A DNA stretch of 64,000 nucleotides from Sphaerosporella brunnea. Its lineage: Eukaryota > Ascomycota > Pezizomycetes > Pezizales > Pyronemataceae. A program made the translations under genes and the position numbers. Positions within the stretch are counted from its first letter, which is position 1, and each line of letters starts with the position of its first letter. The notes beneath the pieces are model-generated. The model had not been told where the DNA came from, searched no databases, and was given only the letters and a program-made list of their open reading frames with translations. This document shows, in pieces, positions 11,579 through 22,098 of the stretch. The stretch covers positions 1-64,000 of the forward strand of contig VXIS01000002.1 of assembly GCA_008704415.1 (NCBI GenBank), read 5' to 3'.

Positions 11579-12659
11579 ATGGTTGGTCCCACTCGGAGTT
11601 CCAAACAAAGCATTTCATCCTCCCCAGGAAGCTCTCACTTGAAACGATCCCGAACAGATGTACAAGATCTATTGAACACCGAAGAGCATACACCAAAGCG
11701 AAAATGCGAGGATCTATCCGAAGTATCATCCTCCGTACCCCTCCAAGAAATACTTGCAACCGTTTCTCAGTCTGGTAAGTCTTACGGTTTATATATTAAA
11801 TTTTTTGTTGGAGTCAGTGTTGACCTGCTCTGTGTATTCTTTGGAATATAGAAAAAAGCCCAGCACATGAGCAACGTACATCACCTTTAACGACGGCTAT
11901 GGTGATTGATTGGTATCGAAAAGCGCCAAATTGTATTGAAAATTGGAACGCTGAAGATTATCAGTAAGTATTTTGCAATCAGCGGAAAAATAAACTCCTC
12001 AACATGCCTCATTTAATAGTTGGAGCTCATACTGCTGCAGATGGAAAATGCACAACATGGTCCGGAAGCACATCGAATTCAAAGGATACTGGATTTCGAC
12101 GAGCAAAGGAGCTCTTGCAACAATATGCATCATCGGAACGGTCGCAGTTGATAACCTCTATCTCTCAGAATCTGGACAATATGGCTATGGGTTGATCCTC
12201 AGCCATCTTTCTGACAAAACGATCGCGACCTTATCGAAATTCATGATGACATTTCCGAAAGCCGAAGGCAATGACCCTGTAGCTGGCAAAACCCCCTTTT
12301 CAAAAGATGGCCATTCTTTGAAAATCAATTGTTCCTTTGTGGATGTTTACGGCAAAACGACCAGCTTCGATAAAGATAACACAATCGGCCGGGAATTTTT
12401 GCAGTCTTTTCCTGAAGTGAAGGATGCCCGTTCAGCTGTTGAAATGAGTTCGACTGGTCCAAAGAATGGTCCATCTTCCGGTTCCGAAGTCCGAAGTGGC
12501 CAACTAGTTGCCGTTGCTGCACATCTCCGTGCCTATCAACCGGACTGGAAAAAAGCAACAGAATGGGGTTATTCCTTGAAATTGAACAGCATTTTGATTT
12601 TGCAGGATGGAGAAAATTGTATGGATGAACAAGGCGAAGAGGATACATTTAGCTTTTAG
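11579..12659 (+). CDS. Hypothetical protein downstream of the Helitron, three exons
   Basis: Exons 11579-11774, 11852-11963 and 12020-12659 join in frame (introns gtaagt...atag and gtaagt...atag) to give about 315 residues. The N-terminus is Ser/Lys/Arg-rich with basic clusters (HLKRSRT, PKRKCE) resembling nuclear localisation signals. The C-terminal half alternates hydrophobic strands and ends GQLVAVAAHLRAYQ...GYSLKLNSILIL, a beta-rich pattern reminiscent of OB-fold single-strand DNA-binding proteins. Some plant and animal Helitrons carry RPA-like SSB genes, so an SSB role is an attractive but unproven guess. No family is recognised with confidence. Confidence 0.6.
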
Positions 12660-13755
12660 TGTCGATGGAATTTCTTTTTAAACATGTCAAGTTTTCTTTT
12701 GGTTATTGAACTCTCGTTTTTTGTTAGTTTTTTTTTTTTTTTTTGCTATAAGTTGCAGTGTCACAAACAAAAAGCGCGTCTATCTTTATTTAACCCTAGT
12801 AGCTTTTAGCTTGCATCAAAGTGTTATCAAGCCTGTAATTTTCTCTAGTGCAGCATCCTAGCTTTGTGTGTCTGCACATTCTGGGCTAGCTGATTCAAAA
12901 TACCTGTGGCATACAACACAACTTCAGGGTTTTGCTGAGCCGCACAGGCGAAGCCTCTAGTATATAATGGTTAGACATACGCTAATGTTGGGTGCAAAGT
13001 GGAGTGACATCACGTGTTTCAGCGATTCATCAGCCATCGCAGCGATGGTGTTGAGTTTTTCAATCAGTAATATCTCTGTCACGAGTAGTCTTTTGGCTTT
13101 GGCATCACCAAATCTCCCGGTTACTTTTCTATGTTGAGTCTGCTGATGGTGTCGCATCTGTTTTGGGGTGCGGGAGGCGAGGCAAGTCGGATGCATGACT
13201 CGATGGTGATGGTGATGATGAGATGGAGATGGAGATGACTAGTCCCTGGCGGTTATCGTCGCCGCCGTGGCGTCGGATGCCCGCTGTGCGGCGAGGGTGC
13301 GGCATAAGCTTTCCACCGTATAATGGTCATATAATAGCAAAATAATTGTGTTGCTCACTAACCATCACCCACTCTTACACGGGAGGCAGGGTTTTGGCTT
13401 ACAGAGCATTATGTTGACCATTTTGTGGCCGAAACGGTGACAGCAAAATCACGATTATATAATGGCCACATGACGATTTTTAAAAACGGCCGTCCTCTGC
13501 TAAGGTACATACATACTGCCACTGAAGGATTTCGGTTTTCTGGCATTCTGCCATAGAACCGACAGTCAAAACAAGCACTGCACCGGTGGTGCGATGATTA
13601 TCGATCGATTGCACAATGCCACAACTACCATACACTGCGCCCCAACCATTCCATCTGAAGGATGGATGTTACCTAGGAGCATAAACATTGAGAAACCAAG
13701 AATATACACCTAGGTAAAATACCATCAATCTAGAAAACATCATATACTATCTCCC
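12660..13755. other. Non-coding repeat-rich spacer
   Basis: Contains a T-rich tract at 12719-12744, a degenerate dispersed repeat (12990-13230, entered separately) and AT/GC alternating sequence with tataatggtcata-like words at about 13318 and 13455. An 8-bp palindrome acggccgt near 13486 is followed by CTAAG, a weak Helitron-end look-alike. No gene supported. Confidence 0.5.
12990..13230 (-). repeat. Dispersed repeat, copy 1
   Basis: The reverse complement of this stretch aligns by eye with 37940-38190: shared words include gttgagtttttcaatca, ctgtcacga, tgacatca and a trinucleotide (GAT/ATG)n flank, in the same order and with similar spacing. Both copies are diverged. No terminal repeats or reading frame identify the family. 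Confidence 0.6.
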
Positions 13756-14774
13756 TTATTCCTGAAGCTCCATGGGTGGATAGTATTTATCGACAATACG
13801 TTTGATGTTGGGGCGAATCAAGCCGGCTTGGTGGGGTTCTACCTTCATGACGAGGCGAGTCGAGTTCACTATAAACAGTTGTCAGCCCAAAGTGTAAACC
13901 TGCGAAGTACTTGAGCACCTTTGGGAGGAAAACTAACAGTACCACTCAAGGATTTTGTTAAACGGTGCTTGTCCCCTCCCCTGACCAACAGAATCCTGTC
14001 ATTGCAATGGTGAGCGAGCTGTTTTGGGGAAGTCAGAAGTCTGCCTACCAATGACAAGCTCATTTTATGCCAGTCGGCAAGGTATGGCTTCACTTCCGGA
14101 GGAAAGTCGTCAACATCGCCGAGGGCGAGGTGATGACCTTCCGTGTGTTGCATGATCCATTTAGCCTTGTAAACGGAAAGGGCTGAAACCAAGCGTTTGG
14201 AAACATTTTCGGCCTCTTTGGTTCCTTGCTGTAAGGCGCGCTTCACCGTGTCCTCGAGGTAGCGAGCCGTAAGGGCGGCCTGCTGGTGCACAATATCAAT
14301 GTGAAAACAAAACTCCAGAAAGCCATAAGCCGCTCTTGCTTGCAGCCGGACTTCCCTGGTTTGTCTCGCAGCAGAGATCTGCCACTGAACTATTTCTTCA
14401 TGGTAAGTGCGGAGAATATTGAAGACCATTAGGCATTGCTTCACAAGTCGGCCCAAACTGACTAAAGCGAGCTTGTCTCTGGTTTCGTACATCCAAGGAG
14501 GATAGTCGGTGTCTTGCTTGAATTGTTCAAACTTGTGGAGAACGAATTGGAAAACCATTTTGAGTTTGGCTTCGAGATCGACAACTGCAAGACCCTTGGT
14601 GACCATGAGCTCAAGAATTTCGAAAACAGCTTCGGCCGCCTGGAGGGAAGCCATCCGATGCGCTTCCTGGACTTGGAAGCGTCAGTTACGGCAGGCATAG
14701 CTGGGAGCGGTGACGATAACAGTACCAGACATGACTTTGGGTGGAGCGCCGATGAACTGCGGAATAGTTGACAT
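13756..14774 (-). CDS. Unrecognised alpha-helical protein beside MAT1-2-1
   Basis: Minus-strand gene with start at 14774 and stop at 13756-13758. A consistent model has a short first exon (MSTIPQFIGAPPKVMS), a 54-nt intron with a ctgac branch site, a long exon beginning VQEAHRMASLQAAEAVFEIL, a 53-nt intron near 13998-14050 and a last intron ending at about 13870, before the terminal exon ending KYYPPMELQE. The product is about 270 residues, rich in Leu, Ala and charged residues with amphipathic helices, and has no signal peptide, membrane segment or recognised domain. It lies 3.1 kb beyond the 3' end of MAT1-2-1 on the same strand, with only MITEs between them. It does not resemble alpha-box, HMG-box, APN2, COX13 or APC5, the usual MAT neighbours. 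It could be a lineage-specific MAT gene or simply a conserved flank. Confidence 0.65.
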
Positions 14775-15031
14775 CTGAGCTGTGGGATTGGGGAGAGACA
14801 TGAGGGATGAGGGACAACCCGGCCAGGGGAAAGAGAGGGGGGGGGGGGGTGGGAGATGGGATAGGGATAGGGGATGATGAGATGGTGAGATGGGGCGCAA
14901 ATTGATGTTGGTTACTTAGTAGGTTTAGCCCTTGTAACAACTCGATGAACCCATTGAAAGGGTCCCAAGGAAGTAGCTGGTGAATAAAAGCAAATAAATC
15001 TACTGACTAAACAGGATAGAGTGTAGCAGTA

Positions 15032-16107
15032 TGGTGCGCTGCACTTTAAACCTGGACCTTCGCTGGTTTCGAGTTACCTGGTTGACGCCCGATTTATTTG
15101 GGTGGGTCCGAGTGAGGAAAGAATCCCCGTCTCGCGAAACCGTCCGAATTGATCAAACAACACAGCGACAAGATTTGTAGGCTTCAGATTAAGGAAACGG
15201 CTGAAGATAGGTGTAGGGGGCGCAGAGTATCTCGCATTCCTAGAGATGAGGTCAATATTGCACAGTCAGACTGGCGCACCGAAAACTTTCTGATCAGAGG
15301 ACCAATAAACTAAAAGAAGTGATTTTGCGCGAGGGTTTGTGGCTTCAAGCTCCAAATTTAAGAGTCTTCGGCCCACGAATAACCAAGGTGCAGATATTAA
15401 ATGGCTGCTTCAGGTTCAGGCATTCCTTAACCTCCAGCTGATGGGCTTAAAGCGAGAGTTTTGGTGCAAAGCCACGCAAGCTTTTGGCACAGATGGTCGC
15501 TGCCGGAGATAAAAAAGGAAAATTGGTGCAGGAGCGACTCATGAAGCAAGAAACTCACTGGGTATGATATCGCACCTTCTTTTGCAGCCAGCAGGACCTT
15601 CATCCAAAGCAGTTGGAGGAGTTGTTGGACGAAGGGACTGCATTGGATTTTTTTAATTTTTTTTTTTTTTTTTCACCACAATCACAAGGCTACTATAATA
15701 TACACAAAATGCCTGCTCGATGCATAATCACAGTCTATCACTCACTCTACTAGAGTACTCGTTGCTAACAAAATGATCCGGACAGCTGAATCCCTGTCGC
15801 GCCAAGCCGATCAGTAATATCACGTCGCAAAGAAAAATCCACCTTTTGTCCAAAAATCAAGTATATAGGCTTAAAAAAAAGAGAGGATATTAATATATAG
15901 GAGCAAGGAAATATTCTTCAAACTATTCATGAAATGAGAGTCAAAAAAAAATGAAGAGTGTTGAGAACTGTCACACAGCCGAGATTTGGTGGGGCGTGAA
16001 TTCCTAGTTAACCCAGAGCCGGGTAATTAGCCGTCCGGATCATTTTGTTAGCAACGAGTAGCGGCCGGGTAACTCCTAACTAGCGAAGTTTAAAGTGCAG
16101 CGCACCA
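15032..16107. mobile_element. DNA transposon relic, ~1.08 kb, terminal inverted repeats
   Basis: Left end TGGTGCGCTGCACTTTAAAC and the reverse complement of the right end match for 20 bp, with further matches (CTTCGCT, GAGTTACC). The left end is preceded by TA; the right flank reads AA, so a target duplication is not certain. The same end sequence recurs at 21537 and about 30961, so this is a family. No transposase frame remains. A second, smaller MITE is nested in its right part. Confidence 0.75.
15756..16060. mobile_element. 305-bp MITE nested in the 15.0-16.1 kb element
   Basis: Terminal inverted repeats of about 32 bp with one mismatch, beginning TACTCGTTGCTAACAAAATG and bounded by TA on both sides, consistent with a Tc1/mariner/pogo-type TA target duplication. 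Non-coding. Confidence 0.8.
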
Positions 16108-16288
16108 AATTGTCAATACCGCATGAGACTCGACGGCGCGAAAAGAGTAGTAGGAAGAGGCGTGAGGTGTGGTGAAAAATAGCAACGTCCACCGAGAGCC
16201 GAGTGAAATTTTACTGCCCGAGTGTTGCGGCGCCGTTGTCGGTCACAGTCGCGCGTTTTGAGATCTCGGCTGCCGGTTGACCACTTCG

Positions 16289-16787
16289 TAAGGCAATTTC
16301 GACGGCGCGAAACTAGTGAAAGGTGGGCAAGGAAAATCTTAGCGCATGACGTATATGGAGACGCGATGGAGACGGCTCACGCCGCAACATCTCTCTGCGA
16401 CACATCCTTTAAAGAACTCCACCAAAATTTATTTCAAGTAACTGTGTGCAGTATCCCGTTGCAAAAATAGACCGCTGATCTAAAACCCAGGCTCCAGTTA
16501 GCCGTGAGCGCACCGGTCCGGCAAGGTAGACAAACCAGCACTACTTATTCCACTGTTTTTGGCTCCAAAATGGGCAATTACTGAAGCGCAGTGTTGCTGG
16601 CTGCTGTGTGAGGTTGCTGCTGAGGCGTTGGCTGTGGCAGTCGTCGCTATGGTCTCCTTCTCGATGCGCTGTTTAAGGGTTTCTGTCACGCGAACTTTAC
16701 TTACTAATTTTTTCTTCACCCATCTTTTCTCCAGGCGTCTCCTTACTGGTCGGCTTCCACTAGTTTCGCGCCGTCGAAATTGCCTTA
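16289..16787. mobile_element. 499-bp MITE, TA target
   Basis: Ends TA + AGGCAATTTCGACGGCGC and its inverse at 16755-16787, about 30 bp of near-perfect terminal inverted repeat. A short piece of the same end (ataaggcaatttcgcgcc) recurs about 120 bp upstream of the MAT1-2-1 start codon (about 18966-18983). Confidence 0.75.
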
Positions 16788-16793
16788 TGGCCG

Positions 16794-17307
16794 AGATAGT
16801 GGATGATGCGATAAGATAGAGATATACCTAATCTGGCTAGCTTGCATCACTTGAGTGATAGCCCATGTATCACGGTTGCGCTCGCGCGCCCGGCGAAAAA
16901 ACTCAACTCCCACTCAATTATCATTCTTTTTGCACCGGCCTGAAGCAGTCGCCCCCTTTAGACGCTTCTTGAGTCATCAAGGTCTCGGGAGAGCTTCGCA
17001 ATATTTGGTGCTCCCGGTGCCGGGCCTTGCGCCGTTTCAAGGTCCTTTTTCTGTTCAAAATAACTTGCAACAGCCAAACGCAATCTATCTTTTGCAGCAT
17101 AGTCCCTATCCGGGTCAAATCCCAAAGGCTTGAGAGGTTCGCTCATAGTGGATGGTGTGGCGATGTAATGGGGAGTCGGGGTGATGGAGGGTGCGGCGAT
17201 TTTGCAGCGAAAGGCGCCGCCGCGAAGATGTTCAGAGGCAATCACTCGGGTATCACATGCTAGCCATATTAGGTATATCTCTTATCTTATCACATCATCC
17301 ACTATCT
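16794..17307. mobile_element. MITE-like inverted-repeat element adjacent to the 499-bp MITE
   Basis: 16794-16865 and 17248-17307 are imperfect inverted repeats of about 65 bp (AGATAGTGGATGATG, GATATACCTAAT, GGCTAGC). The interior carries a minus-strand frame at 16958-17245 with a helix-rich end (AAKDRLRLAVASYFEQKK) faintly like the N-terminal helix-turn-helix region of pogo/Fot1 transposases. That assignment is weak. Confidence 0.6.
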
Positions 17308-17339
17308 GCCTGTATCCACTATCACCTGGTCAGATGCTT

Positions 17340-17456
17340 TACCGCATAAACTTGCAAGCGAGAGACTGGGCTACGTCACTGGCTAAGTCACTGCGCCATG
17401 TGGCAAAGTCACTAAGCCTACATGGCGCAGTCTCTTGCTTGCGAGTTTATGCGGTA
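17340..17456. mobile_element. 117-bp MITE flanking MAT1-2-1 on its 3' side
   Basis: Starts and ends with TA; terminal inverted repeat TACCGCATAAAC...GCAAG...AGAGACTG. It contains the core word GTGGCAAAGTCACT. Its reverse complement is nearly identical (4 visible differences in 117) to the copy at 19105-19221. Confidence 0.9.
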
Positions 17457-17860
17457 TGTACCTACCTAATGTACCAGATTGCACCCCAAAATTTTTAACT
17501 GTAGTTGGAATTCCCGTGACAACTGCGGTTTGTTGAACATCGTTCATATGGTTGTACGGATCTCGGATCTCAGTGGAAAGATGGATGAGAGATCTGAGCT
17601 GGTCTGGGCTGGCGATGCGAAAGACCGCTGAAGCACAACGAGGGTTGGTTTTCGAGCTCAAGTGGGTTCCACGAACAGCAGGGAAAAAAAAGAACAAATG
17701 CGTAAAAGACAAGAGATCTTCTACGCGACACAATCAACCACCCACCGAAGGCCACAGCTTATCGACAAAATCGATAGACCCATTGAAAATGCCTGGCCAA
17801 AACTCCAAAATCCTCCCAACAAAATCTCAGCCCTTGTGTTTTTTCGCGCAGTGATTTTGA

Positions 17861-18842
17861 TTAAGCTGAAAGGTCGTTAGCATAGGTCTAGAAGCAGATA
17901 AAAATATTATGAATTACTCACCCTTGCGAACAACAGCTTCATCCAAACCAAACCGGGTGCGATTAGAGCCACCAGGACGACGAACGATCTGGTTAGCCTT
18001 GCGGGGCTTGTACTTGTAGTGAGGATTGCGACGGAGCAATTCGGCAGTGTGCTGGCGCGCGAGCAACTACGACGTCAGTAAAACATTTTATGAAGTGGGG
18101 TGACTGGAAAAGGAAGCAATCACCTTGAAGTGTTCCTTGATTCCAGCAGACTCGGCGTGCCAGAGCTTTCCAACAACCTTGGCTGATACATGGTTAGCAC
18201 GATTGTCGTGAAGAAAGGGGATCAAAATTTACTTACAAATATCGTTATTTCCAAGTCCAGGGTACAACTTCTTGACTTCCATCATCTTGTGGTTGCGGTA
18301 CAAGATGAACCTGTAAAGATGTCAGCAAAAGAAACATAAAAGGAAACAGAAGAAACGTACGCGTTAGGAGGACGAGGGATGTGCTGCTTCGACCTTCTGT
18401 TGTAGTCGCTGACCCTCTCGATGATAGGGTCGACGTGGTCTCCAGCGATCAAAGATCCACGAGGGAATCCACAGATGATGATATATCCGTTCGAGGCGAA
18501 CAGAATGTCGACAAACTCCTGGCGTCTGTTGGTGAAACAGATCGCTGATTCCAAACGGGGAACGGCACGAACTCCATCTGGATCCTCGGGGTTGTTGTAA
18601 AGACGAGCGATCTCAGAAGGAGCCAACTGGACAAAGCGGTAGCACTTTCCGTTGTTTCCCATGGTGACCCACTCAGGAACCGGTTCGTCATCATCGACAA
18701 CGGAGCCGAACTCAGCATGCTCGCGAGCTGCAGATGAAGCCATAATGGCAGCATTGGCTTTGAACAAAGCCATGATCTCTTGACGCTCTTCAACACCAGG
18801 GTTGCGAAACCCATGGGAAATGAGAGCTGCGAGGTTCGACAT
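17861..18842 (-). CDS. MAT1-2-1: MAT1-2-1 mating-type HMG-box transcription factor
   Basis: Exons 18842-18361, 18310-18237, 18182-18124, 18066-17922 and 17865-17861, 254 residues. All introns are GT-AG, 50-56 nt. The HMG box begins at about residue 156 (HIPRPPNAFILYRNHK) and continues YPGLGNNDISKVVGKLW, AESAGIKEHFKLLARQH and NPHYKYKPRKANQIVRR, the diagnostic MAT1-2-1 sequence with intact minor-groove wedge residues. The ~150-residue N-terminal region is typical of the family. The last exon adds only one residue and the stop, so the exact C-terminus is the least certain part. The protein binds DNA as the MAT1-2 idiomorph regulator controlling pheromone and mating genes. No alpha-box MAT1-1 gene is seen in the window, so the strain looks heterothallic MAT1-2, unless MAT1-1 lies elsewhere. 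MITE-end sequence lies about 120 bp upstream of the ATG. Confidence 0.93.
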
Positions 18843-19104
18843 TTGAGGGGTGTTTTATTGGTTAGTGTTAGTCGCTTGTTGGTCTTGGTCGATTGTCGTT
18901 GGTTGGTTGTCGGTGGTTGGTTGTCGGTGGTGGTTGTTAGAAGTGAGGAAGAAATCCAGCCTTATAAGGCAATTTCGCGCCAAGCCGTATCTGTTTTAGC
19001 CGACGACAATTAGGGTTGACCGACATTTTTAGCCGACGCTAAAATTAAGTTAGCCGGCATTCGGTTAACCGGGCTAAGGCAGGTACCAAGTACTAGTACT
19101 TACA

Positions 19105-19221
19105 TACCGCATAAACTCGCAAGCAAGAGACTGCGCCATGTAGGCTTAGTGACTTTGCCACATGGCGCCGTGACTTAGCCAATGACGTAGCCCAGTCTCT
19201 TGCTTGCGAGTTTATGCGGTA
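19105..19221. mobile_element. 117-bp MITE flanking MAT1-2-1 on its 5' side, inverted
   Basis: Same length as the copy at 17340-17456 and about 97% identical to it in reverse complement, bounded by TA on both sides. It lies 263 bp upstream of the MAT1-2-1 start codon, within the likely promoter region. Confidence 0.9.
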
Positions 19222-21536
19222 GGCTTTTGAAGCAAAGTCACTGCGCTAAGCTTCCCAGCTTTTGATTGGCTCCCGTCGCGACAACGCAGAGCGAAAAGGT
19301 AAAGAAGCGCTACTAGAGTGCCGGATTTGGCAGTATCGAGTGATATTCTGCTGGTGGATTAACCATAAACAGAAACATCGGGTGATGGTACGTGCACAAT
19401 AACTCGCTCGTATTACCATATTGGGTTAGAATTAGTACTATGAAAGAGCCTCGTACAAACTGGGACCTGCGACAAAACCCCAAATTGAAATCGGAAACCT
19501 TAGGATTGTTCCATGTTTCTTCCGCGTTAAGTCTAAGGTTTCTAAATAAATTCCTTGTGTGGTGATCTTGAAGTTCATTATACTACTTACTACCTCGTTC
19601 AAATTGTGTCTTGAAAACACGTTGAGGTTAAAACTGGGACCTTTTTTTTGGGCAAGAAAATTTGCAACTCAATATATGATAAGGTACTCTACCTGACGGC
19701 CTATAACTAGAGGGCTTGCGTAGCGAAAGTGCTTATATAGGTAAAGAGAACGGCATTCTGGACGCCGAGTCTTTCGCATCTCATACACAACCGAGATCAG
19801 TGGTGTTTCAAGGAGGAATTCCATCAGCACTAGCAGCTAGCATTCTGCTCTTTTGGGTCTCCCCTCATAAAACGGGGTGCTATCAGTGGAGAGATTCAAG
19901 AAGGAAGAAAGCAGGCTCCAAAAGCGTGAGACCCTGGGGCAGGAGACGAATTTTGTGAATTCTCCGCCAGAGAAGGGCATGCGGCCGCGGTATCGTCAAT
20001 CGCCACTGTTGCTCCAACAGAGCCGTGAATTTCTTGCATCGCCTTAGATATCACGAGGTTGTTGCCTGGTGAACTCGAAGTTGCCTTTCTCCTTCAGCCA
20101 TCTTCTGAAGCCGAATTCGAAATTTGGGTTTTACATCCCCACCTTCTCGCCTCACTCCCACACCGTGAGGTCACCGCACTCTCACCCACCAATAAGAGCT
20201 TTGTTCACCCCCAGAGCTCCCTCACAAATCGACAGCACTTTTAAAGTAAGCAGGTTTTGCAAAAAAAGGCCGGAAGCATCGACCAGTTTCTTTGCCTGAT
20301 GTGGTTAGCAGACAAAGTTCCAGAAAAGTCACGGAACTTAAAAAGTGCCATGATCTTTCTTGCACCATTAACCGTAAACATAGACGCTGAGTGGTGGAGG
20401 GAAGCCCGTCCATGGAAGTTTAACTTGTGGTGGGTATCACGAAGGCCCGGACATCACCACCTCTCATCTGTCAACCTCTCAAATATGTAGGAACTGGGGA
20501 GAGCCAGCGCTTTCACGCTCAAGGCCATGGGCGAGTTTGGAGGAGCGCTGGTATCTTGAGAGATAAAGCGAAAGCTTGGGAGAGTAGCTGCTGCTGCCGG
20601 CACCGGATGGATGCGAAGAGGTGATTTGTGGAGAGCAAGCTGTGCGCGACCCGGAGCAGCAGATATTTAGAGTTCGGGATGCGAATCCCAGAATCAAAGC
20701 AGCTGGAGGCCGTCAGTAGAGAGTTTGCGATTTGACTCTAGATGCAAAAATCAGGCTGTGACCCGAAGTCTTGGCCAGCTTGACCCGAAGTCTTGGCCAG
20801 CTAGACCCGAGTTTCCAGATGCAAACGATGGTGACTGCTCTCTACACCACCACCAAAGGAAACCCAGCGAGACTGCTGGAGAAAGATGTCAGCTATCAGC
20901 GTGCCCAGTTACTGTAAAAAAATGCCTTTTTTTGGTGAGGATATGCGGCTCGGCGTCAGTAGAGCGCCCGTCCAACACAATGCCCTGCGACAACGTCTCC
21001 TCCTCGAAAGAAAGCGTGAAATAATTTACCAGCATGCACAGCGAGTGAGAAAAATTATAGTGGGTAATCAAAAGAAATGGAGATGTGCTCCAAGCAACCT
21101 TGATATGCTATCCAGCGAGAACTGGAAAACTCATTTAAGGTGCACCGCCATCAAAAGACAAGAGGGAAAGCAGAGTAAAGGCTAACAGAGTGTAACTGCG
21201 TGTTTAGATTCTCAAAAAATCAAATTGAGTTGCTTATAGTTCAGCTACGGTTACCAGAGTGAGTACATCAAAGGTAACAATGGGAGTGCCGCGCTATGTA
21301 TGCTGCTAGTCCGCCTTGCCCATCCGAAACGCCTCGCAGACCTGCATCTCGAGTTTGGCTGGCGGCCAGAGCTAGTCTCACGTATTGCGAAGGAGGTACG
21401 AAATATTATCTACGCACAATAACACCTCCTACATTTTGGATTCGGAGCGCTTTACACCGCGGAAGCTTTGAGAGTATGCGAACATGGTCTGCCGCATAAA
21501 CTCGCAAGCAAGAGACTCGACGGCGCGAAAAGAGTA
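19222..21536. other. Degraded transposon-derived spacer
   Basis: No supportable gene. Holds a 22-bp tandem duplication (gacccgaagtcttggccagc, 20760-20803), a GTCACTGCGCT word at about 19240 matching the MITE core, and a truncated copy of the 117-bp MITE end at 21491-21517 that runs directly into the tgacgg-type junction also seen at 16120-16147. Confidence 0.5.
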
Positions 21537-22098
21537 TGGTGCAAGGCGCTTTAAACCTGGACTTTCGTTGGTTTGGAGTTACCCGGAGTACACTAGAATG
21601 ATTTGGCTGTGGTCACGTCATGTGCACGCGAGCGCGCTTCGAGCGGGCTTTTCTCTGAAGCGACATTCTACGTCGCCGAGTCTACGTCTTTGAGTCTACG
21701 TACCCGCCGAATTTACTAGTTGGTTAACGTGACGCGCAAGTGGCACGATGGGCGAAATTACAATCCTCGATGAGGGCAAGGTAGTGGGTTTCCAGATCAA
21801 GGAAACTGCGGAAGGGCAAGCACGTCTTTTTCTCGCCATGGAACCCGACTTTCGTGACCAGAAGTGTATCGTGAGGTCATTGAAAAACACGGTCATTTAG
21901 TCAACTTTCTACCAAAGTACCATCCCAAATTCAACCCAATCGAGTACATCCAACATATATGCACGGCGGCACTGCTTTTATTTGCTCCTGGCACTTCGCA
22001 CGATGGTTCCAGAGTGTCTTTGGGTGACTGTTGGGTTGTTGCTACACGCGAAATAATTCTAGTATACTCCGGGTAACCCCAAACCAAACCAGCGAAGG
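21537..22098 (+). mobile_element. DNA transposon copy 1 with transposase C-terminal relic
   Basis: Bounded by the TTTAAACCTGGAC and GGTTTAAAC inverted ends with internal TACCCGGAGTA. It retains coding sequence for a DDE transposase C-terminus (VNFLPKYHPKFNPIEY). Compared with copy 2 (31.9-32.56 kb, opposite strand) it lacks 4 bp near 21874 and about 11 bp after the NPIEY codons, both of which break the frame. Confidence 0.75.

Larger units (their letters stand above)
899..12659 (+). mobile_element. Helitron domain with possible accessory genes (ends not resolved)
   Basis: The core is the Rep/helicase gene at 3173-10371. The dioxygenase gene (899-2881) upstream, and the F-box-like (10624-11115) and small nuclear-type (11579-12659) genes downstream, are tightly packed, with gaps of 0.25-0.46 kb. 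The 0.9 kb and 1.1 kb gene-poor, repetitive stretches outside suggest the natural limits. Helitrons should begin with TC and end with CTRR preceded by a short hairpin and insert between A and T. I found several CTAG/CTAA tetranucleotides between 12.8 and 13.5 kb but none with a convincing hairpin, so the limits given are the outermost candidate cargo genes, not mapped termini. Confidence 0.55.

Noticed and set aside
12780..13500. Helitron 3' end at one of several CTAG/CTAA tetranucleotides
   Set aside because: None is preceded at the right distance by a clear 16-20 nt hairpin; one near 13493 follows a palindrome but is too weak to call.
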